From IMG/VR virus record IMGVR_UViG_3300007765_000061, positions 1 through 20,036 of that record: a stretch of DNA of 20,036 nucleotides. One strand, 5' to 3'. Source of the stretch: a virus. Position numbers and translations under genes: made by a program. The notes below the pieces were generated by a model, which had not been told where the DNA came from, did no database searches, and worked only from the letters and a program-made list of their open reading frames with translations. Of this stretch, positions 14,032 to 20,036 are shown in pieces (position 1 is the stretch's first letter; each line of letters starts with the position of its first letter).

Positions 14032-14394
14032 ATGTCAGAGAATAATAAATGGGAAATGGGAACCGATCAGGAAGCCATTTTAGAGAACGAACGATTATCA
14101 TTCTTAGACAAGCTCCCAAAGGGAATGTCCATTAAAGATTATGATGAGATTAATGAAGTAGCCAGAAAAGATGATGGGTTTACAGAAAAAGAATGGTATA
14201 ACATTGATCCTGATAGAATGATGATAACTGATTATTTTCCAGATTCCCCAAGTTGGCACGGAAAAGTTTGCGTGGTCTTTCACGGAGAAATAAACTTTAT
14301 GACTATATTTCTAAAAGACAGCAAAAACTTAAAATATAGCAAATCCAACGATTGGAGAATATATTCTAATCAGGAAATAATAGAAGATGAGTAA
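14032..14394 (+). CDS. Acidic hypothetical protein, 120 aa
   Basis: Not recognised. An acidic helical start (MSENNKWEMGTDQEAILENE) is followed by KGMSIKDYDEINEVARKDDG. A beta-rich C-terminal part holds VCVVFHGEINFMTIFLK and a WRIY segment near 105-110. The ATG follows the previous stop without a gap and has a full-length AAAGGAGGTGA ribosome site, suggesting strong expression. It may be an inhibitor or DNA-mimic-type protein on composition alone, which I do not claim. Confidence 0.72.
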   Translation: MSENNKWEMGTDQEAILENERLSFLDKLPKGMSIKDYDEINEVARKDDGFTEKEWYNIDPDRMMITDYFPDSPSWHGKVCVVFHGEINFMTIFLKDSKNLKYSKSNDWRIYSNQEIIEDE

Positions 14395-14396
14395 TA

Positions 14397-14434
14397 TTAA
14401 TTAACCTAAAACATTAAAGAAAGGAGGTAGATCA
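14397..14434 (+). repeat. Repeated intergenic leader module, copy 2
   Basis: TTAATTAACCTAA at 14397-14409 is identical to copy 1. Then follow AACATTAAAG and AAAGGAGGTAGATCA before the ATG. A partial third copy (AATTAACC at 14508-14515, then AAAGGAGGTGAATT) precedes the gene at 14534, inside the coding end of the preceding microprotein. Confidence 0.55.
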
Positions 14435-14530
14435 ATGGAGATATGCGGTCATCACTTAGTCCAATTCTCTTTAATCTTAGTGATTATAGCGATTGCGACA
14501 TATTCAGAATTAACCAAAGAAAGGAGGTGA
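14435..14530 (+). CDS. Single-membrane-segment microprotein, 31 aa
   Basis: MEICGHHLVQFSLILVIIAI opens the peptide, one hydrophobic helix followed by TYSELTKERR. AAAGGAGG lies close before the ATG. The last codons (AGG AGG TGA) are themselves the ribosome site of the next gene. Function is unknown; it could be an interaction partner of the cell membrane. Confidence 0.55.
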   Translation: MEICGHHLVQFSLILVIIAIATYSELTKERR

Positions 14531-14533
14531 ATT

Positions 14534-14728
14534 ATGGCAGACAGTAAAAATCTTAATTCAGCACTTCACACTTTATTAGTTGAAAATGAAATCAGCGAAA
14601 TAAAGAATGTGAGATTAAGAATAAATAAAGATGGCAAGAGTAATATCGGCAAAATTATTTTCAAGGATGGAATTGGGAGACAAGTAAAATTAACTGCTGA
14701 AATTTCTAATTCCCCGTTTGTTGAGTAA
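14534..14728 (+). CDS. Small hypothetical protein, 64 aa
   Basis: Not recognised. Begins MADSKNLNSALHTLLVENEI and then forms a predicted beta-hairpin unit with two Lys/Gly turns (RLRINKDGKS; IIFKDGIGRQVKLTAEI). Ribosome site AAAGGAGGTGAATT directly before the ATG. Overlap-free, close behind the microprotein gene in the same transcript. Confidence 0.65.
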   Translation: MADSKNLNSALHTLLVENEISEIKNVRLRINKDGKSNIGKIIFKDGIGRQVKLTAEISNSPFVE

Positions 14729-14756
14729 CAAATAGGAAAAGGAGGGTAAAAATCTC

Positions 14757-14813
14757 TTGTATAAAGGTATCAAGCCAATTATCCTCGGAAATCCCAAACT
14801 CAGAGATAAATAA
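14757..14813 (+). CDS. Possible 18-codon TTG-started leader peptide
   Basis: TTG with AAAGGAGGG about ten bases upstream opens MYKGIKPIILGNPKLRDK and then a stop. Nothing but the strong ribosome site supports it, and it precedes a structured stretch and a promoter. It may be a leader peptide or a remnant. Confidence 0.25.
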   Translation: MYKGIKPIILGNPKLRDK

Positions 14814-14814
14814 G

Positions 14815-14898
14815 GCATACCTCACTCTCGATAGAAGAGTGCACTTCAGAGTGTATTGAAGCGGAATCTCGACACACAGAGCGTATTACAGCCCTCTA
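14815..14898 (+). other. Structured, internally repeated gene-free stretch
   Basis: Two adjacent small stems are visible: CACTCT/AGAGTG (14823-14828 with 14836-14841) and CTTCA/TGAAG (14844-14848 with 14857-14861). A 15-base element, CAGAGTGTATTGAAG (14847-14861), returns as CAGAGCGTATTACAG 30 bases later (14877-14891, 12 of 15 equal). It is GC-richer than the flanks and lies upstream of a family II promoter. It could be a small RNA or the 3' end of the upstream transcript. No terminator U-tract immediately follows. Confidence 0.35.
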
Positions 14899-14927
14899 AA
14901 ATTATTTTTTGCTCTAAAAAAAAGTGC

Positions 14928-14956
14928 TTGGAATTTCGAAAAAATGGTTGTAAATT
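14928..14956 (+). promoter_or_regulatory. Family II promoter for the amidoligase operon
   Basis: TTGGAA (14928-14933), 17 bases with TTTCG, then TAAATT (14951-14956), matching the 12723 copy in hexamers, spacing and the -10 flank. Transcription near 14963 would run into the microprotein genes at 15021 and 15177 and on to the amidoligases. No terminator is visible before 20036. Confidence 0.5.
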
Positions 14957-14969
14957 TACATATTCAATG

Positions 14970-14996
14970 GAGTACAAATTTTAAGAATTTGTGCTC
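14970..14996 (+). other. Hairpin at the 5' end of the amidoligase-operon leader
   Basis: GAGTACAAATT (14970-14980) and AATTTGTGCTC (14986-14996) pair over 11 bp (one G-U pair) with a TTAAG loop. It would lie within about 7 bases of the predicted transcript start, a position typical for a 5'-protecting stem. No U-tract follows. Confidence 0.55.
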
Positions 14997-15020
14997 GGAT
15001 GTTATCAAAATGGAGAAGAA

Positions 15021-15149
15021 ATGGTAGAAATACTAATTAAAATCGCAGGTTCGCTATTTATTGGTGGGATAGGATTGGCTCTGTTTACGGCGTCTTTTCT
15101 ATTTTTAGCAGTATTGGTGCATGAGGTTTATAATCATTTCAGGAAATAA
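15021..15149 (+). CDS. Single-membrane-segment microprotein, 42 aa
   Basis: MVEILIKIAGSLFIGGIGLA begins a hydrophobic helix of about 25 residues (8-33), followed by a short polar tail, HEVYNHFRK. GGAG precedes the ATG. It is the first gene after the family II promoter. Small size and a basic end would suit a membrane-associated factor; no family is recognised. Confidence 0.6.
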   Translation: MVEILIKIAGSLFIGGIGLALFTASFLFLAVLVHEVYNHFRK

Positions 15150-15176
15150 TCATGGAAGAAATAGAATAAAAATTTT

Positions 15177-15311
15177 ATGATAGAGACAATTAAACATTTA
15201 CTCGGATTTTGTGGTGAGCCTCATGGCTTGGCACACATTGTTTTGACAGGAGGGACATTAGTCTCTGCAATAATTATATACATAAAGTCAATAATAAAAG
15301 GAGATAGCTAA
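15177..15311 (+). CDS. Single-membrane-segment microprotein, 44 aa
   Basis: MIETIKHLLGFCGEPHGLAH is followed by a hydrophobic segment around residues 20-40 (IVLTGGTLVSAIIIYIKSII) and a short KGDS tail. The ribosome site is weak. The stop codon is directly before the next ATG, and AAAAGGAG for the next gene lies within its last codons. Confidence 0.5.
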   Translation: MIETIKHLLGFCGEPHGLAHIVLTGGTLVSAIIIYIKSIIKGDS

Positions 15312-15461
15312 ATGAGCAGAAAAAAACGTATCCCCTTCCACATTAAACATAATCTCAAACAATTTGAATACAATGGCAGAGTATTCTGGGCTAAGAATAC
15401 TGAGGAGGCTGACGAATACATAGAGAGATTAAAAATCGTAGATAAGAGAGAGAGTAAATGA
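15312..15461 (+). CDS. Small basic hypothetical protein, 49 aa, coupled to amidoligase
   Basis: MSRKKRIPFHIKHNLKQFEY starts the protein, then NGRVFWAKNTEEADEYIERL. AAAAGGAG lies before the ATG. Its TGA overlaps the amidoligase ATG (ATGA), so the two are translated in coupling. The coupling suggests a partner role for the amidoligase, which is inference. Confidence 0.6.
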   Translation: MSRKKRIPFHIKHNLKQFEYNGRVFWAKNTEEADEYIERLKIVDKRESK

Positions 15462-17299
15462 CTGATTGTTTCAATATAAATATTGGTGATACGGTATTGC
15501 TCCCTTCTCGCTCGGGGGATAGATATTATCTCCCCATTAGTGAGGAGGGCGACAGACTTTTAGACCAATTTCAAATTGGGATTGTGGAGGAGATAAAGGA
15601 TGAGCAATCTCAGCTGTTTAATCATCGAGTAAGTTTTGATAGTGATTCAATATGGGTTTGTAAAGAGCAAATTGCATTAGTTTCTGATTTTTTAGATGGT
15701 GAGATAGTATTTAGGGAAAGGCAAATAATTATATTGCCACCAGAATTCTTTAATAGCTCTGGAGATTCGAGAAGGTTTGATTTAGATGGTGTTTCGTCGC
15801 AATATATAGATTTTGCTCTTGTAGTGAAAATTGAGTCAGGTGAAGAAGGAGGTGAAATATTTCTCAAAACCTATTTAGGCGATTTTTCCATGTCTGGAAT
15901 GGAGTTATTAGAAAATGGAGCAATTCCCTTCGATGGTAGATTTCACCTCGATGAAGATATTATAGAGAGCACTCGAATTAGAGATAATTATAAAAATTTC
16001 CAGAATTATATTGCCAGATATGGATTTGATAGAAACGAAGAGTATTATAAGTGTCGTAACTGTTATAATTGGACTGCTGAACGAAATTTATTTCACATTG
16101 GCAACGGAGAATCTTTGTGCGGCTCTTGCGCAGACGATTATCAATATAAATGTTTTGTCTGTCATGGGCAGAAAAGAGTTGTACATATGCAATTCAGAAT
16201 GGTGGACAATGAAAGAGTTTGTAATAGATGTATGGAAACAAGGGTTATTGAGTGCAGGGGCTGTAGAAAATTTCACATTGATGAACCTTGGAGTCGATAT
16301 GGCGGAGACCGGTATTGCGAAAAATGTTTTGAGAATAGAGTTTTAGATGCTATGTCTTCTCCTCCAAGGGCTCTTGGCAGATCAACTATTAGTAAAATAT
16401 CCATAGACCCTAAAAAAGAATTCAGATTAAATAAAAGCAATACTGCTGTAGCCGTTGAAATTGAGGCTATGAATGACCATTTTAATTTTGAGGAAGAAGA
16501 TGCAGATCCATACCTTGAATATCCAAGAGGTTGGAATGATACCTACGATGGTTCGCTCAGTGATGTAAGTGGAAGAGAATTTATGATGCAACCAGAAATT
16601 GGTGATGCTGCTTTTTCAAGAATAAATAGTTTTTGCGATTGGTTGAGAAACAATGATTGGTATGCAGATGACTCTTGTGGTGTTCATGTTCATACTGATG
16701 CTTATTATCTCGGGATAGAGGAGCTTAAGGGGATACTTGTTGTTGGGCGAGCTCTTGAACCAATGATTTATAGTATGTTGCCTGCAAATAGGTTAAAATC
16801 CAGATATTGTAGACCTATGGCCGATATTTCTGTTCATAAGATTGCAGATATTTCATCTGCTAAAGAATTTTCTGATTTATGGTATATTGCAATGAATAAT
16901 ACAGAGGCATCGTCTGATAAATATAATAGCTCCAGATATTGCGGATTAAATATTCACTCAAGATTTTTACATGGCACAATAGAGTATAGATACCATTACG
17001 GAACAATATCTTCGGAGTCGATAAATAACTGGGTTAAGCTTTGTTTGCTTATTTCAGATTTTGGTTCGAGATTGTTCCTTAAAAAGACTACAAAACAATC
17101 TTCAGTATCTAAGAAAATAACAAATTTATTTATGTATAACGAGACAAATGATTATACAGATTATCTTGAGGCTATGGGGGCAAACCACAAATTGATAGAT
17201 TATGTAAAAAATATGATTAACAGACGACACGGGTCAGAAAAACCTATAACCAATCGGATTCTTCGAGAAACATCAGAAGGTTGGATTCAGATTGGTTGA
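15458..17299 (+). CDS. Amidoligase_2 enzyme with N-terminal beta region and triple zinc-ribbon array
   Basis: A 613-residue multidomain protein. Residues 1-180 are a beta-rich part, starting SH3- or KOW-like (IGDTVLLP...GIVEEIKDE). Residues 199-290 hold six CxxC pairs (199/202, 221/224, 232/235, 255/258, 266/269, 287/290). Residues about 325-540 are the glutamine-synthetase-like amidoligase domain, with VAVEIEAM (E334, E336), YDGSLS (D364), GREFMMQP (E374), SCGVHVHTD (H410, H412, D414), RYCGLNIH (N498, H500) and GTIEYRYHYGT (E509, R511, H513). The family joins an amine to a carboxylate using ATP; the substrates here are unknown. A second amidoligase and an amidotransferase lie downstream. A role in host surface or protein modification is inference. 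Confidence 0.88.
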   Translation: MTDCFNINIGDTVLLPSRSGDRYYLPISEEGDRLLDQFQIGIVEEIKDEQSQLFNHRVSFDSDSIWVCKEQIALVSDFLDGEIVFRERQIIILPPEFFNSSGDSRRFDLDGVSSQYIDFALVVKIESGEEGGEIFLKTYLGDFSMSGMELLENGAIPFDGRFHLDEDIIESTRIRDNYKNFQNYIARYGFDRNEEYYKCRNCYNWTAERNLFHIGNGESLCGSCADDYQYKCFVCHGQKRVVHMQFRMVDNERVCNRCMETRVIECRGCRKFHIDEPWSRYGGDRYCEKCFENRVLDAMSSPPRALGRSTISKISIDPKKEFRLNKSNTAVAVEIEAMNDHFNFEEEDADPYLEYPRGWNDTYDGSLSDVSGREFMMQPEIGDAAFSRINSFCDWLRNNDWYADDSCGVHVHTDAYYLGIEELKGILVVGRALEPMIYSMLPANRLKSRYCRPMADISVHKIADISSAKEFSDLWYIAMNNTEASSDKYNSSRYCGLNIHSRFLHGTIEYRYHYGTISSESINNWVKLCLLISDFGSRLFLKKTTKQSSVSKKITNLFMYNETNDYTDYLEAMGANHKLIDYVKNMINRRHGSEKPITNRILRETSEGWIQIG

Positions 17300-17361
17300 G
17301 ATTATTAATACGATGGAGAAAATTTTTGTAACTAAATAAAAAAAAAGAAAAGGAGATACAT

Positions 17362-18537
17362 ATGTGTGGAATTTTCGGATTTGCCAAGCGTGAAGGCTGG
17401 CAATCTGATGCCCAAATGGATAGGATAGAAGATGTTATCAGCAATCTAACCTTTGAATCGGTTGTTAGAGGTGATGATTCTACTGGTCTTGCAATAGCCT
17501 CCCCAAGAGAGCGTTTAGTGTATAAAACACTTAAAGCCTCGGATGAGTTGGTGTGCAGTGACGAGTGGCATGGAATCCTCGAAAGGGTTGATAAGGATAC
17601 CACTATCTTTCTGGGGCATACGAGACTTGCTACTACTGGCGTTGTCACAGAGCGCAACGTTCACCCTTTTGTTAAGGGGAGCATCATTGGAGCTCACAAT
17701 GGTATTATATATAACCATGAAGATATAGCCAAAAAAATAGATAAGTCTGTTCAAGTGGATTCAGAAGTCATATTCGGGCTACTTAATAAAAAGGAAAAAT
17801 ATCAAGAGGTATTCGATCTTCTTGAGGGTGACTTTGCATTAAGCTGGTTTGGGAATGATTACAGGATACTTAATTTAATGCATGAAGAGGGAAGACCTCT
17901 TCACATTGCTTACTGGAAAAAAGCAAGGTGTTTATTTTGGGCATCTACAGAAAATATACTATATCAAGCCTTGAAAGATTCTGGCTTGGTTATTGATATC
18001 GCAAAACTTCCAGTTGATATTATTTATGAGTTTAACACTGCGGAATTTTGGAAATCTTATTCTGTTAGTGAAATCGAAGTAATAACTAATGCGAATTTTA
18101 CTCATAATAAATATGGTTATGGTGGTTACTATAGAGGCTACTCATCTTACTCGCCCAAGTCAACTCCTTGCATAATGTGTGCAAAGGAGGTTTGGTCAAC
18201 AAATGATATTTGTTGGAGATGTAAGAAAGACAATGAGAATACCAAAGTTCCAGAATATAAAATGGACGCTTCGGGCAATTGGACTGTTGTTTGTTCTGTT
18301 TGCAGGAAAAGGAAGCGTTATGATGAAATTACCTATATAGAGGGATTCAACGTTTGTGATATTTGCGATAGCAGGGAAAATGTTGATGATAGTTACGGTG
18401 GTAGAGACTGGAATTGGGGAACGTGTGATTTCTGCGGAGATTGGGACGAGAGAACAATGTCAAAGGGATACAATATGTGTATATATTGTCTCGAGCAAGA
18501 TAAAAAAGCAAATCAAACATGTTTACCTACACAATAA
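17362..18537 (+). CDS. Class II glutamine amidotransferase with C-terminal zinc-ribbon array
   Basis: Begins MCGIFGF, so C2 can become the N-terminal nucleophile after Met removal. The rest of the glutaminase site is present: RGDDSTG (36-42), GHTRLATTG (85-93, R88), AHNGIIYNH (N113, G114) and VDSEVIFG (D133). Residues 1-230 make a full Ntn-hydrolase domain that frees ammonia from glutamine. No synthetase, phosphoribosyltransferase or isomerase domain follows. Instead there are a Tyr/Gly-rich linker (YGYGGYYRGYSSYS) and three CxxC pairs of pairs (270/273 with 284/287, 311/314 with 332/335, 355/358 with 373/376). GGAG precedes the ATG. It probably supplies ammonia to, or hydrolyses amides made by, the neighbouring amidoligases. 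Confidence 0.9.
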   Translation: MCGIFGFAKREGWQSDAQMDRIEDVISNLTFESVVRGDDSTGLAIASPRERLVYKTLKASDELVCSDEWHGILERVDKDTTIFLGHTRLATTGVVTERNVHPFVKGSIIGAHNGIIYNHEDIAKKIDKSVQVDSEVIFGLLNKKEKYQEVFDLLEGDFALSWFGNDYRILNLMHEEGRPLHIAYWKKARCLFWASTENILYQALKDSGLVIDIAKLPVDIIYEFNTAEFWKSYSVSEIEVITNANFTHNKYGYGGYYRGYSSYSPKSTPCIMCAKEVWSTNDICWRCKKDNENTKVPEYKMDASGNWTVVCSVCRKRKRYDEITYIEGFNVCDICDSRENVDDSYGGRDWNWGTCDFCGDWDERTMSKGYNMCIYCLEQDKKANQTCLPTQ

Positions 18538-18550
18538 ATATAGGAGTATT

Positions 18551-18859
18551 ATGACAAAAAAATTAAAAGATAAAAAGAATGCTGTGTTTGTTGGTATAGC
18601 AGGAAAAATACAAATTAAATCAAAAAGTTATGTAATGAGAAAGCTTTATGAGAAGGCTAAAAAGAATCCTTTTATAGCAGATAAATCTTATGAAGAGTAT
18701 ATGGAATACATAAAATCTCAAATTAAATTGTTAGAGGGTATTGAAATAGCTGCGGAGTCAGAAGAAGAGCTTTACAACGCCCTTAAAAGACTTGGGTGGC
18801 TTAAAGAGATTAGCGTCATAGCTGCCTACATAATAACAGCTAACTATGGTATAGCATAG
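18551..18859 (+). CDS. Helical hypothetical protein between amidotransferase and amidoligase, 102 aa
   Basis: The frame is open further upstream, but the true start is the ATG at 18551. A TAGGAG site stands four bases before it, and the earlier part lies inside the amidotransferase gene. MTKKLKDKKNAVFVGIAGKI begins a basic half. A long acidic helical half follows (KSYEEYMEYIKSQIKLLEGI; AAESEEELYNALKRLGWL), and a mildly hydrophobic end. No family is recognised. Its place inside the amidoligase cassette makes it a candidate partner or acceptor. The next gene starts eight bases after its stop. Confidence 0.65.
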   Translation: MTKKLKDKKNAVFVGIAGKIQIKSKSYVMRKLYEKAKKNPFIADKSYEEYMEYIKSQIKLLEGIEIAAESEEELYNALKRLGWLKEISVIAAYIITANYGIA

Positions 18860-18867
18860 GAGTAAAT

Positions 18868-20036
18868 ATGCCTAAAAAGATTGAATGCGATTTCTGTGAG
18901 AGGAAATTTGACAGAGAAGAAATGCGTGAAGCGCCAGATTGTGGCGATATACTCTGCCAGGGTTGTTTTGGAGATAATTATATTGACTGTTGCGGTTGTT
19001 CTGATACCGTTCACATGGACGAATCGTATTATTCAGATGCTTATGGTGTGTCTTATTGCGGGGATTGCTTCTGGGAAGATCATTTCGAGTGCGAGCCTTG
19101 CGGAGATTATGTAGCCACAGAATATGGTTATTGGTCTGAAGGTGACGGTCAGTATTATTGTGAAGGTTGTTACGACAATTACGCTCCCCATAATGTGGAT
19201 TTAAACAGTTTTTCAGGTAGGGGTCTTTCGAGGTCGCAAAAAGGCAATACATTTTCTGTAAATAAATTTGAAAGATTAGTTGGGGTAGAGATAGAAACCC
19301 TCGGAATAATGGAGGCAGATGATGAACACCCAAGTTCTTTTAGAAGAAGTTGCGACGGCAGTATAAGCGGAGATTATGGATTTGAATACATATCCAATCC
19401 AATGAGCGGGGATTATCTTTTTGAAGAAATAGATAAAATGAGTGATTATCTTTGGCGTAGAGATTACGATATTAATAGAAGTTGCGGACTACATATACAT
19501 ATAGATGCACGAGATTTATTTTACAAAGAACTGGTTGGAATAATGCTTGTAGCAAAATCTTTTGAAGAAACAATTTTCAGCATGATGCCAAATTCGAGGC
19601 AATCATCAAACTGGTGTAGAAAATTTCCGCTCAATAAGAGAAGTATAAGAAATATAGCAAGTGATTCTGAGTTTATTGAATATTGGTATGATGCCTGTGA
19701 AAGCAATCCCAGTTTCGATAAATACAATGACGCAAGATATCACGGACTGAATCTACATGCAAGAGTTTACCTTGGCACGATAGAATTTAGATATCATTCT
19801 GGAACCAACAATCCTACAAAAATTAAGAACTGGATTACTATATGCCAGTCAATAGTTGAAAAAGGTATAACGCTAAGCAAGGAGCTTGGCAAGAAACCTG
19901 AAGATTGGGATGCCAATACACATTTACTTATGAATTCAAGCGGAGATTTAGGCTTACAAGCGTTTATAGAAATACTTGAACTTGATACCATAAAAGATTA
20001 TATAGTAAGGAGAGTACGCAAATTTGACCGCCCAAG
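18868..20036 (+). CDS. Second Amidoligase_2 enzyme with triple zinc-ribbon array (3' end cut off)
   Basis: 389 codons are visible and the frame is still open at the window edge. Six CxxC pairs (7/10, 30/33, 41/44, 64/67, 75/78, 98/101) open the protein without the beta region seen in the first amidoligase. The amidoligase domain follows: LVGVEIET (E141, E143), SCDGSIS (D163), FEYISNP, SCGLHIHIDA (H209, H211, D213), RYHGLNLHAR and GTIEFRYHSGT (E306, R308, H310). All the motif positions seen in the first copy are conserved, so both are probably active. AGGAG precedes the ATG. The gene is a paralogue, not a fragment, and shows no frameshift. The first copy ends about 75 residues after the equivalent position. 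Confidence 0.88.
   Translation, partial: MPKKIECDFCERKFDREEMREAPDCGDILCQGCFGDNYIDCCGCSDTVHMDESYYSDAYGVSYCGDCFWEDHFECEPCGDYVATEYGYWSEGDGQYYCEGCYDNYAPHNVDLNSFSGRGLSRSQKGNTFSVNKFERLVGVEIETLGIMEADDEHPSSFRRSCDGSISGDYGFEYISNPMSGDYLFEEIDKMSDYLWRRDYDINRSCGLHIHIDARDLFYKELVGIMLVAKSFEETIFSMMPNSRQSSNWCRKFPLNKRSIRNIASDSEFIEYWYDACESNPSFDKYNDARYHGLNLHARVYLGTIEFRYHSGTNNPTKIKNWITICQSIVEKGITLSKELGKKPEDWDANTHLLMNSSGDLGLQAFIEILELDTIKDYIVRRVRKFDRP

Noticed and set aside
14944-15027. 27-codon frame starting at ATG 14944
   Set aside because: Its start lies inside the predicted family II promoter, there is no ribosome site, and it overlaps the membrane microprotein at 15021.
17244-17657. Open frame of 137 codons on the minus strand
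   Set aside because: Antisense to the start of the amidotransferase, where the MCGIFGF start and the catalytic motifs are clear on the plus strand.
17362-18537. Asparagine synthetase or glutamine-PRPP amidotransferase
   Set aside because: Only the glutaminase domain is present; the synthetase or phosphoribosyltransferase domain is absent and a zinc-ribbon region follows instead.
18356-18550. Longer N terminus for the 102-residue protein
   Set aside because: This part overlaps the end of the amidotransferase in another frame and has no ribosome site at its ATG, whereas 18551 has TAGGAG four bases away.
18872-19333. Open frame of 153 codons on the minus strand
   Set aside because: It lies antisense to the second amidoligase, whose plus-strand frame has all the family motifs and a ribosome site. 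The antisense translation is rich in His, Arg and Asn and resembles no protein.

Overview
The window is part of an AT-rich tailed bacteriophage genome, or a prophage or metagenomic phage contig. It holds a recognisable head-morphogenesis block (terminase small and large subunits, portal, scaffold, major capsid) and many tightly packed small genes with strong AGGAGG ribosome binding sites. I see no rRNA, tRNA, integrase, insertion sequence or CRISPR array. The host cannot be named; several leaders match the full anti-Shine-Dalgarno sequence of a typical bacterial 16S rRNA.

Layout. Positions 1-8668 (minus strand, read right to left) are the packaging and head operons: terminase small subunit, a CxxC protein, a small unknown protein, a gamma-glutamylcyclotransferase-like (AIG2/GGCT) protein, terminase large subunit, portal, scaffold, major capsid, a probable decoration-type structural protein, and the first codons of one more gene. 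Positions 8707-11501 (minus strand) are a compact operon of nucleic-acid and nucleotide genes: a small Cys protein, a PP-loop ATPase, a 54-residue protein, a minimal HExxH metalloprotease-like protein, an Nmad1/DUF1599-like protein and a DEDD exonuclease with a zinc ribbon. Positions 11502-12800 are a low-coding control region where transcription diverges. It has AT-rich tracts, inverted repeats, a short degenerate iteron-like array, a strong terminator, one minus-strand gene and one small plus-strand gene. Positions 12800-15461 (plus strand) are small unknown genes, including four single-membrane-segment microproteins. Positions 15312-20036 (plus strand) are the most interesting part: a 49-residue protein, an amidoligase, a class II glutamine amidotransferase, a 102-residue protein and a second amidoligase cut by the window end.

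Control. Two promoter families recur. Family I (TTGACA-N17-TATATT, with a shared AAT...TTAAG spacer) lies upstream of the portal gene, upstream of the small terminase gene, and at the left end of the plus-strand control region. Family II (TTGGAA-N17-TAAATT or TAATTT) occurs three times around the right-hand genes. The small terminase AUG lies 7 nt past the -10 box, which suggests a leaderless mRNA.

How the genes may work together. The Amidoligase_2 family (glutamine-synthetase-like fold) is known to sit beside glutamine amidotransferases or AIG2-like cyclotransferases and is predicted to form amide or peptide bonds. Here two amidoligases flank a glutaminase-type domain, and the same phage carries an AIG2-like protein. 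Both amidoligases and the amidotransferase carry six CxxC motifs each. That suggests a zinc-ribbon-tethered modification complex, but its substrate is unknown.
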